The notes below the pieces were generated by a model. The model saw only the letters and a list, made by a program, of their open reading frames with translations, was not told the DNA's origin and searched no databases. Below, piece after piece: positions 1-13,038 of a stretch of 64,000 nucleotides of DNA. The stretch comes from Filobasidium wieringae. Its lineage: Eukaryota > Basidiomycota > Tremellomycetes > Filobasidiales > Filobasidiaceae. The position numbers and the translations under genes are program-made. The stretch's first letter is position 1. Each line of letters opens with the position of its first letter. The stretch covers positions 1,667,774-1,731,773 of the forward strand of contig BCIV01000001.1 of NCBI GenBank assembly GCA_001600055.1, in the 5' to 3' direction.

Positions 1-2692
1 CGGTGTCGTCGACCGACTGGTGGGGAGTATAGGAGAGGGAGCATTGATGATGCTAGCGAAATGATCTGCTTCCTCTGGCTTGAGAGCGTTTGTTTGACTC
101 TGCAAAAGCTTCCTCCAATCCCCACTCGATCGCTTCTTCTGCCACCGAGAATCCGGATTGTCCAGAGCTTCACGCGACATGTTGTTCTTCAAGAATTTGG
201 CGAGACTGCCCTGGGACGTATCTGAAGCGCGTCTGTCTTCGAGGGGAGGGAAGACGTTCCCGGCGGTGTTTCTGCCAGCGCTGACCTCGGATACCGGTGT
301 AGTCGGTCCTAGGAGGTCCGGTTTAGGTGTACTTCGCCGACTGAACAGGGAAGATAGTCGAGCGAGGGACCGTGGTCGTTTCTTCTTTTCCACCTTTTCC
401 GTCGCCTCTTCTTTCACCGGAGCCGTTCGGGCCGTGGGGAAAGCATAAGCGGTCGTATCGATCGGATGAAGTTTCGCGGGCTTGACTTGATCGCGAGCGG
501 TAGCCCAGTTCATCGTCCCCGGGGGCATGGACATCCTGGACCTAGCCGTCTTATCTACCGGTTCCGCTGCGAGAGACGTGGTAGATAACCAAGCTATGAT
601 CCTCGCATCCGTCGGATCCGTGTGAAGGGATTCGGAGAGGATCGGCATGGATGGCGAAAAGGGGATGGATTTCGTCACTCTCGGTTGAGTCTTGGCTCGT
701 TGACGTAGAAAGTTTTGGTTCTTATAGGAAGAGCTCCTCTGGGGAACGACGGGAGGCGGTGTGTCGATCCCGTCTTGTTCTTTCATTGGCGATTTCCGAC
801 CGAAGAGTAATCGTCTAGCTCTGGCGGGCGGGGCGAGTTCCTCATCCGGTTGTCCCATCAGCGAAGGATCCGTCCCATCCCCCGTCTTCACGTCCGATTT
901 GTTCTCCCCCTTGCCTTGTCCGATAAGGTTCAAGAGGGACTGCGAGAACCTCTCCTTGAATCCGCCCAGCTTCTTGTTCCCTCCCGATGAAGGTCCAGGT
1001 CCAGGTCCAGGTCCGGCGGTCAACGGGTCGTTCTCCCTCCACCGATCTATATTGATCTTCTTCCCGTTCGAATCCCTCTGAGGCCCACCGGCGAGTCCTT
1101 CGCCCATATTGATGTATCCTACAGGTTCCGGTCTGCGACTGATCAACGGGGTCGGGATACCCGGAATCCCAGTCCCGACTGGAGGTCGTACTTGCGGTAG
1201 AGCCTGCGTTGGAGATCCTATCGGAGGACGTAAAACGGGGGTGAACTCTTCATCCATAGGTTCAGGAATGTTCACTTCCAATCGTCTATTGATCAACGTC
1301 CCACTCCTCTCCCTCTCTCCCACACCCATTCCCATTCCCATTCTCACACCCATGGTAGAACCCGTATGAACCCTGCGCGACCCACCCTCAGGGGGGCTCA
1401 ACAACCCCGTCCCTCGGATCCCCCTGACCGCTCCCTCCCGATCCTCTTCGTCCCCATTACTCTCGTTCCAAGTGTCCAAACTCCTCTTCTGTCTATGAAA
1501 CCCGTCCGACTCGCTCGCTCTGGATCGGGAGGAATAGGATCTCACGCTAGGGGGGGAGGCGATGTTGGATAGGTACCTCTCGGGTTGTGATTGCGATTGT
1601 GATTGCCCAACACCAGACCCGGACCCGTACCCATACCCATACCCAGAGCCGGACCCAGACGCGGACCCCGACCCATCCTCATCCCCAAAAGTCAGCGCCC
1701 TCGCCACCTTGGCACTCCCACTCCCGCCCTCCCTCCTTGTCCCCGAAGAAGCCTTGGAGACGGGGGTCCTGAATCCGGCCTGGACGGGGGAAGGGTAGGA
1801 GGAGGAGCGGGAGGTGAACCGGCCGGGGGAATCGAACGTGGGTGCTCGTGGTATCGCCGGGGTCGTTGCGGTCGTTTGGTTTTGGGTTTGGGGTTGGTCG
1901 AACTGGCTGGGTTGACGGGAGAGGAGAGGGGTCCCGAACGGCGGTCTTTCTCGATCTTCCATCGGGGCCAAGAGGGAGGAACTGAGTGAAAGACCTCGAT
2001 CGAAGTGGTTCTTCGGGGAAGTGGAGGGGAGGGCGAACGATTCTCCCAGACTCATGGGGCCGGACGTTTGATTCGGGCGAGGAAGGAGGGGGAACGTTTC
2101 TACCGGACTTGGAACGGGTTGTGAGAGGGAGGTGGATTGCCGTGGTTGTTGCGGTTGCGGTTGTGATCCTGATCCTGAGGAAGAGGTGGAGGTGGAGGCG
2201 GAGGGGAACATGATGATGCCCTGTGAACGAGGTCTGACCGTGGCCTGTGCACCCCAAGCGAAACCTCCCTTGAGTTTCTGATCTGTCGCTGTCGCTGTCG
2301 CCGTCGTCGAGTCAGTTCAGTTCAACTCGTCAGCCGCGGCTCAAACCTCCGTCCGACCTCGGACCCTACTCACCAAGAGCGAACCCGGCGACTACCGGTG
2401 AGATGGGGGAGACGAGTGAGCCGGAGGATTCGGTATCGCAAGAATGAACCGAGAGGCTCGGGGTGATACAAGGTTCGTGACAGTCGTCGGAGTGATCGGA
2501 TTCGTCTGTCGAGCTGGAACTCGTCGGCCTGGCCGCGGTCCGATCCCGCTTTGTCGAGGGGGGTGGGCGCGATCTCGTCGATCTTTCGAGTACGGGACGA
2601 GTGGTGGTGGTGGTGGTGGTGGTGGTCGCTCTGGTGGTGGTAGAGCCAGTGGTAGCAGAGGTGGTGGCGCCGACTGAAACGGGAAAGATCAT
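1..2692 (-). CDS. Unrecognised low-complexity protein, 3' end beyond window
   Basis: I do not recognise this protein. The model has exon 1 at 2692-2374 and exon 2 from 2282 running open to position 1, giving at least 867 residues. The 91-nt intron (2283-2373) has a GTGAGT donor and a CAG acceptor and joins in phase to give a plausible FALDQKLKGGFAWGAQ segment. The start at 2692 is the first ATG of the open frame. The protein is rich in Ser, Pro, Thr and Gly: nine consecutive Thr near residue 25, a Gly-Ser/Gly-Tyr tract coded near 1620-1680, Gly-Met repeats near 1335-1350 and Gly-Pro repeats near 1000-1015. No transmembrane segment or enzyme motif is visible. Basic patches and many Ser-Pro sites suggest a phosphorylated, disordered regulator or scaffold, but that is only inference. 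Its frame is free of stops for over 2.2 kb, which supports it being real. Confidence 0.7.
2601..2627. repeat. GTG trinucleotide repeat inside coding exon
   Basis: About nine GTG units occur in a row. On the minus strand they read ACC and encode a run of threonines near the N-terminus of the unrecognised protein. Such a tract could vary in length between strains. Confidence 0.85.
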
Positions 2693-3875
2693 GGCGATTC
2701 GTCTCTGAACATGAAGAAAATGACGATGACCGGACGGAAGGAAAGCTGAATTCGGGGACCCGGACTGGTTCTCGCAGAGCAGCGCAGGGTGACTATCGCC
2801 AGAAGAGGAGATTATGCGTTCGTTGCGTTCGTCTCAGAACCGGCATAGCTATATATTATATCCCCATGTAGTCTCGTATATATACAACCGAGTGACAGGA
2901 CAACAGGCTATCCAACGAGCCAGCCAGAGAGTAACAGCAGGAAGCCTACGCCTGGTACACTGGACTGAGCGAGACGTGCGTGTGGGCGAGAGGAGATCTA
3001 AAGTGATGCCGAGCGTTTCCATCGTCGTGGAAGTAAACTCTGAGGGAGAACAGGCCAGGAGAAAGAAGGAATCGTCCTCTGGTTCTAAAACAGGGCAGAG
3101 TGGTGGTGGTGGTGGCCACCAGCAGCTGTCACTACTACTGCCAGCACCTAGCATGCCTACCTGCTACCTGCCACCACTGAGACGTATTCGATCACGTCGA
3201 CAACCTTGCTAAATGAAAGATGACAATCCGAATCAGATCACAGCTCCACCTCTTCTGCGCCCTCAACGACCGCCACGCCGCGTTTCATCGACGACGAGTG
3301 AGCAGAGCGAGTCGAACCCGGAGGCTGACTCTCCGTCTCCCGTCTCCCTGACCCTTTCCCTTTCCCTTTCCCTTTCCCTTTCCCTTTCTCCCGATCGAGC
3401 CATCTCGTCTCATATTCTCATCAGCCGGCAGCAGCTTTCGATCGCCAGTCGCGTGGACGCTCGACGCGGGTTCCTGAGGATGACTGTACGTATATTCAGG
3501 CACGATGGTGATGGGAACCGGCTAGCGCGAGCAACCTTCTTATCCCGCACGCACATGGGAGGAGAATCATCCGAGCGTCGTTCAATGTCCATGTCCATGT
3601 CCACGCCCATGTCATCCCAAACAAGCCGTCCTTCCGCGACTCTCACGAACCTGTCATCTGTCACTTGTCACTTCCTTCCACGTTCCACGTCGCAACGTCG
3701 CAACGTTCCCGTGGAACGCCATCGTGTACGCGTCCAAACTTGCGGGATGATTCCTTGACTTCCATCGTGGTAAACCTCGGATACAACTGCGACATTTCAT
3801 ACCGAGAATACGCTGGGGGGGGAAGGGGAGATCATGATTCGGACCACGCCTACACGCCGCCTCAACACGGCCCGA
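2693..3875. other. Intergenic: promoter of the 2692 gene and 3' flank of GEP4 fusion
   Basis: No convincing gene is seen in these 1.18 kb. Open frames here are short, lack plausible splice partners and have no recognisable content. The stretch holds the upstream region of the minus-strand gene starting at 2692, including an AT-rich TATATATTATAT-like patch near 2851-2885, and the 3' flank of the gene ending at 3876. It also holds the CCCTTT repeat described separately. Confidence 0.6.
3352..3387. repeat. CCCTTT hexanucleotide tandem repeat (6 copies)
   Basis: Six tandem CCCTTT units form a pure pyrimidine tract on the plus strand (polypurine on the other) in the intergenic region. It is a simple microsatellite. 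It is too short and too internal to be a telomere. Confidence 0.9.
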
Positions 3876-6800
3876 TCATCCCCTCCCCATCCCTTCCAAC
3901 CCTTCCAAAATCGCCCGACGCTCAGGCCGTAGTCTCCTCCCCATCCGTTTCTTCCGTCCGACCCATCTCCTCAAGACGTCCACCTGTTCGGCGGAAAGCT
4001 CGATCCCCCTCTCGAGCACGAACCGCACAAAGATCTCCCCAGCTTCCGCTTCCCCCTTGATCATGGCTCGCACCAACCCGCCGTCCCTCTTCCCGCCCAT
4101 CGTCCTCCCCCCGGGGATCAAGACGCGTTCAAAGAGCTTCATAGCGGATTCAGGGGAATCGAGGAGGACGAAACTTCTCGCCAACAACGCGATGGCCGAT
4201 TCGCTCAACCGAGGGATGGACCCCGATCCGACGATGAACCCCCTGACCACCGCCTTTGCGAATTCCCGATCATAAGACCGCTTGTTCGTCAACGTCTTCT
4301 TCCCCCCGAACGCCTTGACGAGGACGTAAACGACGTGAGGATCGAGCACGACTTGGTCCCTCACGCTTCCCGAGCTGGCTAGCGCACGCTCGTAAAACCT
4401 CCGAGCGGATTCGTGCGATCTCGTCCCCGCAAGATGGACGATCAACCAGGGCAATCGAGTCCCAGTGATGGACCCCGGGTGCGCTTCGATATCCTTCACC
4501 AACGTCTCGGCGGACAATTGGGTCCGAGTGGATCGGTTCAAGAACGAGACGAGTCGCAATAGACAACCATCCCTCGGCGGTGGATACCCTTGGGCACGTA
4601 ATCGACGATAAACACTCCAGACCACCCAGATCTGGGTCTCTTGGTACGCATCGTAAAACCCCTGAACGGTCTGAGGTTCCAAGACCAGCCCCAATTGAAC
4701 AAGAGGAGGTCCCAACAAAAGTTCACGCGCCGGTCCGAGGAACTTTTCTTCCCTCGATGGAGTCGAAGACTGAATCAATCGATCGACCGTGGCGCTCCAT
4801 ACATCAAGGGAAGGGTCGTTCGTCCCCGTCAAATTCGCTCCATGCTTCTTCGCCCCGCGGACCAGATCCCAACATCGGTCCAGCCATTGAAGATCGTTAC
4901 AAGCCCCGATGATCCCACACCAAGCGAACAACGCCGTGGATTGTTCGAAATTCTGACCACCCGCTTGTCTTCCAGCGAAAACAGAAAGATCCAGCCATCC
5001 AGCCTGACCCAACACCTTGCACACCTTCAACGCCTGGACCATCTCCCCGCGTTCCAGAAGAAGCGCGACTATCCGGTATGACAACCAACGAGCTTCACGC
5101 ACCTGACGGATGTTGGATTCCGCCGAATCGTACTTTCGGCTCACAATCTCGGCCGTATAAGCGTAAACGGCTCGATAAATCCGGATCCCCTCCGTCTTCC
5201 GAAAGACCTTTTCCGCCAGATAGCCTTCCAACAATGCCGCCAGTCTCACATGTCGATCCCCATCGACCACCGCGATCCCCGTCTCCCCCGCCGAAGCGAT
5301 ACCTAACTGTTCATCGCCCAAACTCGAAACCAATCGAGACAAATAAGACTTGTCCAAATCGGCGGTATTCTCCAAGATTGAGCATCGCCTAAAAACCGCC
5401 ATCTTGACATCATCAGAGATTCTCGGGCGGAGGGAGAGGTCGTGCAGGATGAGATGACAGAGATGAGTGGCTCCCATTTGTACCAACGTCGAGATCAGGC
5501 CGGCCATGCTCTCCGGTGAGATCGACTGCAAGATCTTCCCATAGCTGCTCCTCGAACGGATCGAGAGCATGACCGAGATTAAACCCAGATCACTGTTTTC
5601 GGAAAACGGATTGCCCGCTCGCAAGCCCAAGACCTCGTCCAGCACGATCACAATCTCCTTATCGCTAAGCGTTTCGAGATGATCCACCACGATCGATCTC
5701 TGCCCACGCATAGGTAACCGATCGAGCGAGACCGAGAACTCGGAGTAGTCCGCGTCATCGATGAATTGCTGGTAACGGCGTTCAGCCTGGCGTTCCTTGC
5801 CACCCTCAACAGGTACGTCCAACGAATTGTCGTGCTTCGCGTTCAACCTCATTCCTCCCAAACTTCCGAATTGCCTCCTCTGGAAGCTTGCGTGGGAATA
5901 AGCTCGGGATCGACCAGGTATGGGTAAGATACTCCTGGCTCTCGTCCCTAACGCACCCAATCCCGTTCTCAGTCCTCTAAAAACGATCGGTCCTGCTTTC
6001 TTCACATTTCTCATCAAAGACTGTCGAGTCTGCGCCACGATTTGTCTAGTTGTCGGTGGTCGCCATTTGCGAATCTTATTCAACCCTGAGGGGATGGCTA
6101 AGATGAACCCGATGAGACGACGTAATCTAGAGGGACCAGTGCTTGAGCCTACGTCTAGCTCGTCCAGTGATCGTTGTAACAGGAATGTTTCCCATGGTTG
6201 CTGGGATGATCCCGCAGAAGCAGTTCGTCGACCTAATGTCGCCCATCGGTTCTCGATCCACCTCAGGATTCGTACGTCTTGCTGCTTGAACAGTCGTGTC
6301 GTAATGATCGATAGCGTTGGTGGCAGTCCGCCACTGTGCGATGACGCGCTCCTACTCAGGAACTTGTCCAAACGTCTTGCCAGTAAAACATCCGTTGCTA
6401 GTCGATCACCCACGACCAGAATCTTCAATGGTTCTTGCGCTCGAGTCGTTTCTGCTTCATAATCTATAGCTTTGCCTTTCCCTTTCACATCTACCACTCG
6501 ATCAATAGTAGGTCTTCGTCCCAATAGAGTTCCACCCTTGGAGAGAGACCCATCATAGTCTTCTGAAATTGCCCTGACGACCGTTCTTTCCAGATCCTTT
6601 CCAAGCAACCGTACCCGTTTTCTGCTTGATATGCTATCGATCGGGATATCCCCATGGAAGTACGAAATAATCTCCTGAGCACAACCAGGCTTGGGTTGAG
6701 GGTGTATGAGGATGGGAACTCCTAATTTTCGGGAAACGGACTCCGCCTGATGAGCCAGAATGTCAGACATGGGTAGAAGGGGTTATCATATAGATCGGTC

Positions 6801-7225
6801 TTACGGCAATTCCGCCATAATCTTTCTCAGTTCCTGCAGAGTTGGAAACCACAAGCACCCTTCCCGGTTCAAAAGCCTCTTTCAAGCTTTCCCAGCCATT
6901 CTTGATCGAGGGGTGTAGGGGGTCCTTGTGCGGATAAGTCTATGGTGAGAACTGAAAGCATTAGTCATAGACCAAGTCTCGGTAGGTGGCTTCGCTCACC
7001 AAGCAATTATCCTTGTCTATCACGACAGCGTTGAACCCGCTATTTCTGAGAGCCTTCCAATCGATATGAGATATGCCTGGGTGACCACTGGATCATTTAG
7101 ATATGTTCACCACCGAGAAAGGCGTACTTGGACTCACTTGGCGCATAGAGGTCTGGATTCAGCCGTCCAGGTGAAAAGACCGCTTGAGTATAGATGGCCG
7201 CGTTGAGCAGCCTAATGGCCGGCAT
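3876..7225 (-). CDS. GEP4: GEP4-type phosphatidylglycerophosphatase fused to helical-repeat region
   Basis: The N-terminal part matches the mitochondrial HAD phosphatase GEP4, which dephosphorylates phosphatidylglycerolphosphate to phosphatidylglycerol in cardiolipin synthesis at the matrix side of the inner membrane. Exons are 7225-7138, 7076-7000, 6939-6805 and 6746-3876, with introns of 61, 60 and 58 nt, giving 1,056 residues. HAD motifs are visible in order: IDKDN (D50 and D52), VVSNSAGT, the lysine of HPQPKPG (about K119) and GDRLATD (about 213-219). Yeast GEP4 is only about 185 residues long. Here the frame continues without a stop for some 780 more residues of alpha-helical character resembling PPR-like mitochondrial proteins. 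The join contains an Arg-rich stretch with RAYS at 381-384, like a matrix processing site. The GEP4 assignment is firm. The function of the C-terminal part is unknown. Confidence 0.85.
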
Positions 7226-7522
7226 CTTGGTGACTTAGTATTCTCCCAGTGTACGAGATGCAATGGTTCGACGTGAACATGAGCGCTGAGATCGAAAAGG
7301 GAGTTGGTTGCCTCGGACGGACACAGAGGTCGATTTGGTTTCGAGCCTGACATCTCCCCTTCTGATCAAGATGTCAGGTTCACTCAGTGCGATATCGACA
7401 AGATCAACAAAGACCTGATGGCACTCTGACCTAACAAGGAGTGAGGGAATGTAGTAAGAACAGCATCGAGACAATCCATTCCTCTGTATCGACTAGCCCA
7501 AGTCTTGTCATTCTTGCCAACC
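7226..7522. promoter_or_regulatory. Divergent promoter region GEP4 fusion / HSBP1
   Basis: This 297-bp gap lies between two divergent start codons (7225 minus, 7523 plus) and must hold both promoters and 5' leaders. I see no clear TATA box or other named element. Confidence 0.5.
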
Positions 7523-8267
7523 ATGCCTTTCACGGACCAATCCTCATCCGCCTCCTCGTCCGGCAATACCACAATCCATCATGATTCCTCTAAAAGTCCT
7601 AATCAGAAAGTCGCAGCCCTTTCGCCAAATCCGCAGGGTAGCGTCCCTAGACTCGTGCGACGACCGAGTGCCTCGAGTGTAGGCGATAGAAGGAAATCTA
7701 CCAATGGAACGCCAATGAGCGCGGATGCTGTCAAGAGTCCCGGAGAGTTGACTGTATTCGTAAGTAAGATATAAAGCTGCACGTCAGTCTCTATCGCTTA
7801 GGCTTCCTGCATATCTCTTGGAACAGGTCGATAAATTGCTCTCGGATCTTGAGGCGAAATTTGACGTGATGTCGCATGATATACTGTGAGTGAAGAGACG
7901 TAGCTCTCGACCAAGCTATATATCGCTCATATTGATAGTGACTTGACAAATCAGGGCTCGAAGTGAGACTCGCTGAATACTACCGTTACCCTGGTCGATC
8001 GTAAGCTAACCTTATCATACTCCCACTACAGTGAACCAAATGTCCGATAGAATAGACCAAATCGAGACCTCTATCCAAGAAGTGATCTCTACCGATCTAG
8101 ACCACCGTCCCTCCCAACCCCTAATAAACAACTCATACGCCAATTCCGACTCGGAGGATAATGTGGATCCGGGCAGAGCAGGAAGCCCCGGTGGGAATAA
8201 CAGCGATCAGAGCTTATTATTGGCTGAGCCACCGTTGGGAGTGCTTGATGGTCCTGGTTCCCCCTGA
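7523..8267 (+). CDS. HSBP1: Heat shock factor binding protein 1 (HSBP1) homologue
   Basis: HSBP1 is a small trimeric coiled-coil protein that binds heat shock factor in animals and related coiled-coil partners elsewhere. Exons are 7523-7759, 7827-7885, 7955-7962 and 8032-8267, giving 179 residues. The conserved coiled coil (about residues 80-125) contains VDKLLSDLEAKFDVMSHDIL, then ARMNQMSDRIDQIE, which aligns without gaps to the animal pattern IIGRIDDMSSRIDDLE. The third exon is only 8 nt long and supplies parts of the L-A-R-M codons. Without it the heptad pattern and the frame break. The Ser-rich N-terminal 78 residues and the acidic, Asn/Ser-rich C-terminal tail are extensions compared with the roughly 76-residue animal protein and are probably disordered. 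The start is the first ATG of the frame. The gene converges on the dehydrogenase that ends at 8430. Confidence 0.85.
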
Positions 8268-8429
8268 AGACTCTGCTCGCGTGTGAATAACGATATTCTT
8301 GTCAACTGAACTATACCTCTGTACATATGTAGCATCTCTTTGTATCCTCTTGTTTCTCTGGTTACGATTCAAACCAATACAACCCTCCGTTCCTACAACT
8401 CTTTGTTCGGACGGTCTCCCCAGCTCCGA

Positions 8430-9804
8430 CTAAACGTTATCATGCAAAGGACTAGGCTCAGGGACGTTCAACCTGTTCCTGCTCATACTCCTCGAAGCCC
8501 TCCTCTCCCTGATCCCATTTTTCACATATTCGTCAAACTGACCCTTGTACTCGTTATGCCATCGAGAGAGCGCAGGTCGGTTCTCAATGATATCACCCAA
8601 AGACCAAGAGATCCGGAGTTTATCCAGATCCTATGTTCAGAGGAGGACTGTGAGTTGTGATTCCGCATAACGTATAGAGAGTACGTCGAGAGACTCACGG
8701 AAGGAACATCGTTATCGGGACAGATGATGTAAAAGTCCCCATCCGCAAGCCTGTCTAGCATATAGCTGACGGTCTGTTCAGGGGACCAAGCGGCATCTGG
8801 TTTAGGCTCCGTTCGACCTCTCTCTCCCGTATGTACGTATCCGGGACTGTAAGCCATTCGGGTCGTCTGACTCAGTTATCCTCCTCATCGAACCCTTGTT
8901 TTGGAACTCACACAAAGAGATGAGCAGAACATTTACTGTTGGGAATATTCCTCAATTCATGAGCCAGCTGTTCGGTCAAAGTCTTGACGGCCGATTTAGA
9001 GACGTTATAAGCGGCGTTTCCTGGTGGACAAGTGATTCCTTGTTTGGAACCGGTGTTGACGATGACGGAATGATTCTCTTGATGTGCCCTGTAGTATCTA
9101 GATCAGCGATCGGCTCGATCTCAAAGCGGGGAATGACGTACATGATAGGCGCAAAGACTTGAGTTCCATTGAGGACTCCGCCAAAGTTGACCGAGAGGAT
9201 GTCTTCCCACTTCTGATGGACATCTTTCAAGGGGGATGTCAAGGAGAAGGCAGGAGCTGATTGTGTCAAGAGGGCCGCCTGAAAGTGATCGTAAGAGAAT
9301 GAGATTCAGCTAACGAGATTCTGTAGTGATCGACACTCACGTTGTTCATCAGGATGGCGATCTCTCCGTGCAGATCCAAAACCTTCTCCTTCAACTTGAC
9401 GACCTCTTCCATCTTGCTAACGTCCACGACAACTGGTGTGATCTCTCCAGCCCCGGTAACTTTCTTCACCTCAGCAACAGATTTCTCAAGTAGACTGCTG
9501 TTGATATCTGCCATGACGACGTGCATACCGGCTGAAGCGAGGTGCTTGGACGCTGCAAACCCGATACCGGATCTACGAAACCCGAAGATCAGGCAGGAAG
9601 TGGTACCAGAGATTACAACACGAACTTACGCAGCACCAGTCTGGTAAAGAATGATCATCAGCTTGAATAAGAAAACGACATGGCAAGAACACTCACGATG
9701 ACTGCGACGGCACCCTTGTGCATGATGTATTGTATGTCTATCGGGTTTGCTCGAGATGAACTTCGGGCGATTGAGCTGTGTCACAGCGTCGACTTACGAG
9801 ACAT
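8430..9804 (-). CDS. Short-chain dehydrogenase/reductase
   Basis: This is an NAD(P)-dependent oxidoreductase of the classical SDR family; the substrate cannot be told from sequence. Exons are 9804-9798, 9737-9697, 9640-9630, 9572-9341, 9278-9142, 9088-8912, 8846-8699 and 8630-8430, giving 317 residues. The cofactor motif TGAASGIG is split over three exons, one of them only 11 nt long (9640-9630). Other motifs are MADI (acidic end of strand 2), ILMNNAAL (NNAG-like), the catalytic serine in NTGSKQG, YNVSK (Tyr and Lys), and FVPGYVHTG after the active site. The first exon of 7 nt is proposed because a GTAAGT donor and a 60-nt intron place it in phase. An alternative start is the ATG at 9723, giving 310 residues. 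No targeting signal is obvious. Confidence 0.85.
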
Positions 9805-11807
<2,003 letters not shown>

Positions 11808-12052
11808 TTTATATAGATAGGATTAGAGTAGTGGGTGGGTGTGGTTGGGAGAAGAGCAGAGCGGTGGTGGCAAGAGAAGTAGAGGGGATTGAGAGATGTT
11901 GATATAAGGAAATAATTCGATCGATGGTATTGTTCGAGCGAGCGAGCGAGAGTGCGGATGCGGGAAAAAGGGAAATCAAAATAGAGGCGCGTTGTTTGGC
12001 TGGAGTCGCTCACCTCGGGCGGCCGAACCGCGTGTCAAAGAAATCGATTCGC

Positions 12053-12057
12053 ATTGG
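12053..12057 (-). promoter_or_regulatory. CCAAT box in the CYC1 divergent promoter
   Basis: ATTGG on the plus strand reads CCAAT towards cytochrome c, about 246 bp upstream of its start codon. CCAAT boxes bound by the HAP complex commonly drive respiratory genes in fungi. Five bases recur by chance, so the call rests on context. The full divergent region is 11808-12227. Confidence 0.35.
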
Positions 12058-12227
12058 TCCGTTCCGTTCCGAGTCAGGTGGACATCGTATGATCTCTGTC
12101 TCCGCTAGGACATGCACTGATGACGTCAAGTGGACTTGGGTATAGTTCAACAACCTGAAACATTTATCGTTCAATCTCTCAATCGCCTTTGCTATTCCTG
12201 TCTGCACATCAAACCAAAACCTACACC

Positions 12228-12974
12228 ATGTCGTCCTCTCAATCTAGAACAGCCACAACAGACGCCCCACCTTCCACCTTGGACAAGGTCCGAAACAACG
12301 CGGCCTACCTCGTATACGGCGGAGCTGCCGGAGCAGCCGCCGTGCCAAAGAGTCTCGCAACGAGATCCATCTTGACCACATCTCGATATGCATTGAGATA
12401 TATCTTTTGGAGATTAGTACGATATGCCAAGTATGCGGTTGCAGTGAGTATCAAATATCATGGTTCGTTGTCCCTGAGCTAACGCATTGTCGACCTTGTG
12501 ATTGCTTGCGATTAGGGAGCGGTTGCGACTGCATTAGGAGGTACCCTACTGGCCAGCGTGACGTCAGGTGCAGCAATGCTAGTAGCTCCCTCCTTCTTCA
12601 CCGCCACAGCTCTTGGAACCGGCTGGGCAGCGGCAAAGGTCAGTCTCGTTCCTCTTCTCTTCTCCAACCCTCTTCTCCTTCCTAACCACCTCCACTCTCT
12701 TTCATTTCAGTTCGCATGGCACCACCGACCCAACTCTCTCCGTCGAATCCAAGCAAACATCGAATCCCTCTTACACATCTCTCCCTCCAGCCCTACTCCC
12801 GGTGAGGCGTTGACCGCCGCGACCGCTTCCGCTCCAAAAGGTTGGCTCTCCCGGTTATCCGATAGAGCGCATTCGGGTGCGGATCCTAAGAACGACGAAC
12901 AGGCGGATCATACCGGTGATGAAGCGCAGAGCAAAGTGAGGGACGGTAAGGCTAGAGCTCAGGTGGCTGTATAG
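12228..12974 (+). CDS. Unrecognised small membrane-like protein
   Basis: I do not recognise the family. Exons are 12228-12443, 12516-12638 and 12711-12974, giving 200 residues. Residues about 20-60 include a small Ala/Gly-rich segment followed by an aromatic and basic stretch. Residues about 73-112 form a long, mostly hydrophobic Gly/Ala/Thr-rich segment that could span or associate with a membrane as a hairpin. The C-terminal 70 residues are charged and probably disordered. The start ATG is preceded by the CACC context. The gene shares its promoter region with cytochrome c and converges on PTC7, with only 64 bp between the stop codons. A mitochondrial or ER membrane location is possible but is not shown by the sequence. 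Confidence 0.75.
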
Positions 12975-13038
12975 AAGGGAGGTGTGTGAGGCATTGTGAC
13001 GACGTAATGACCTATGCTATGAAACTATGCTACATCTT

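Noticed and set aside
1679..2257. 192-codon minus-strand frame over the unrecognised gene
   Set aside because: It is in a different frame from the gene model. The model's frame stays open over 2.2 kb and joins in phase to an upstream exon.
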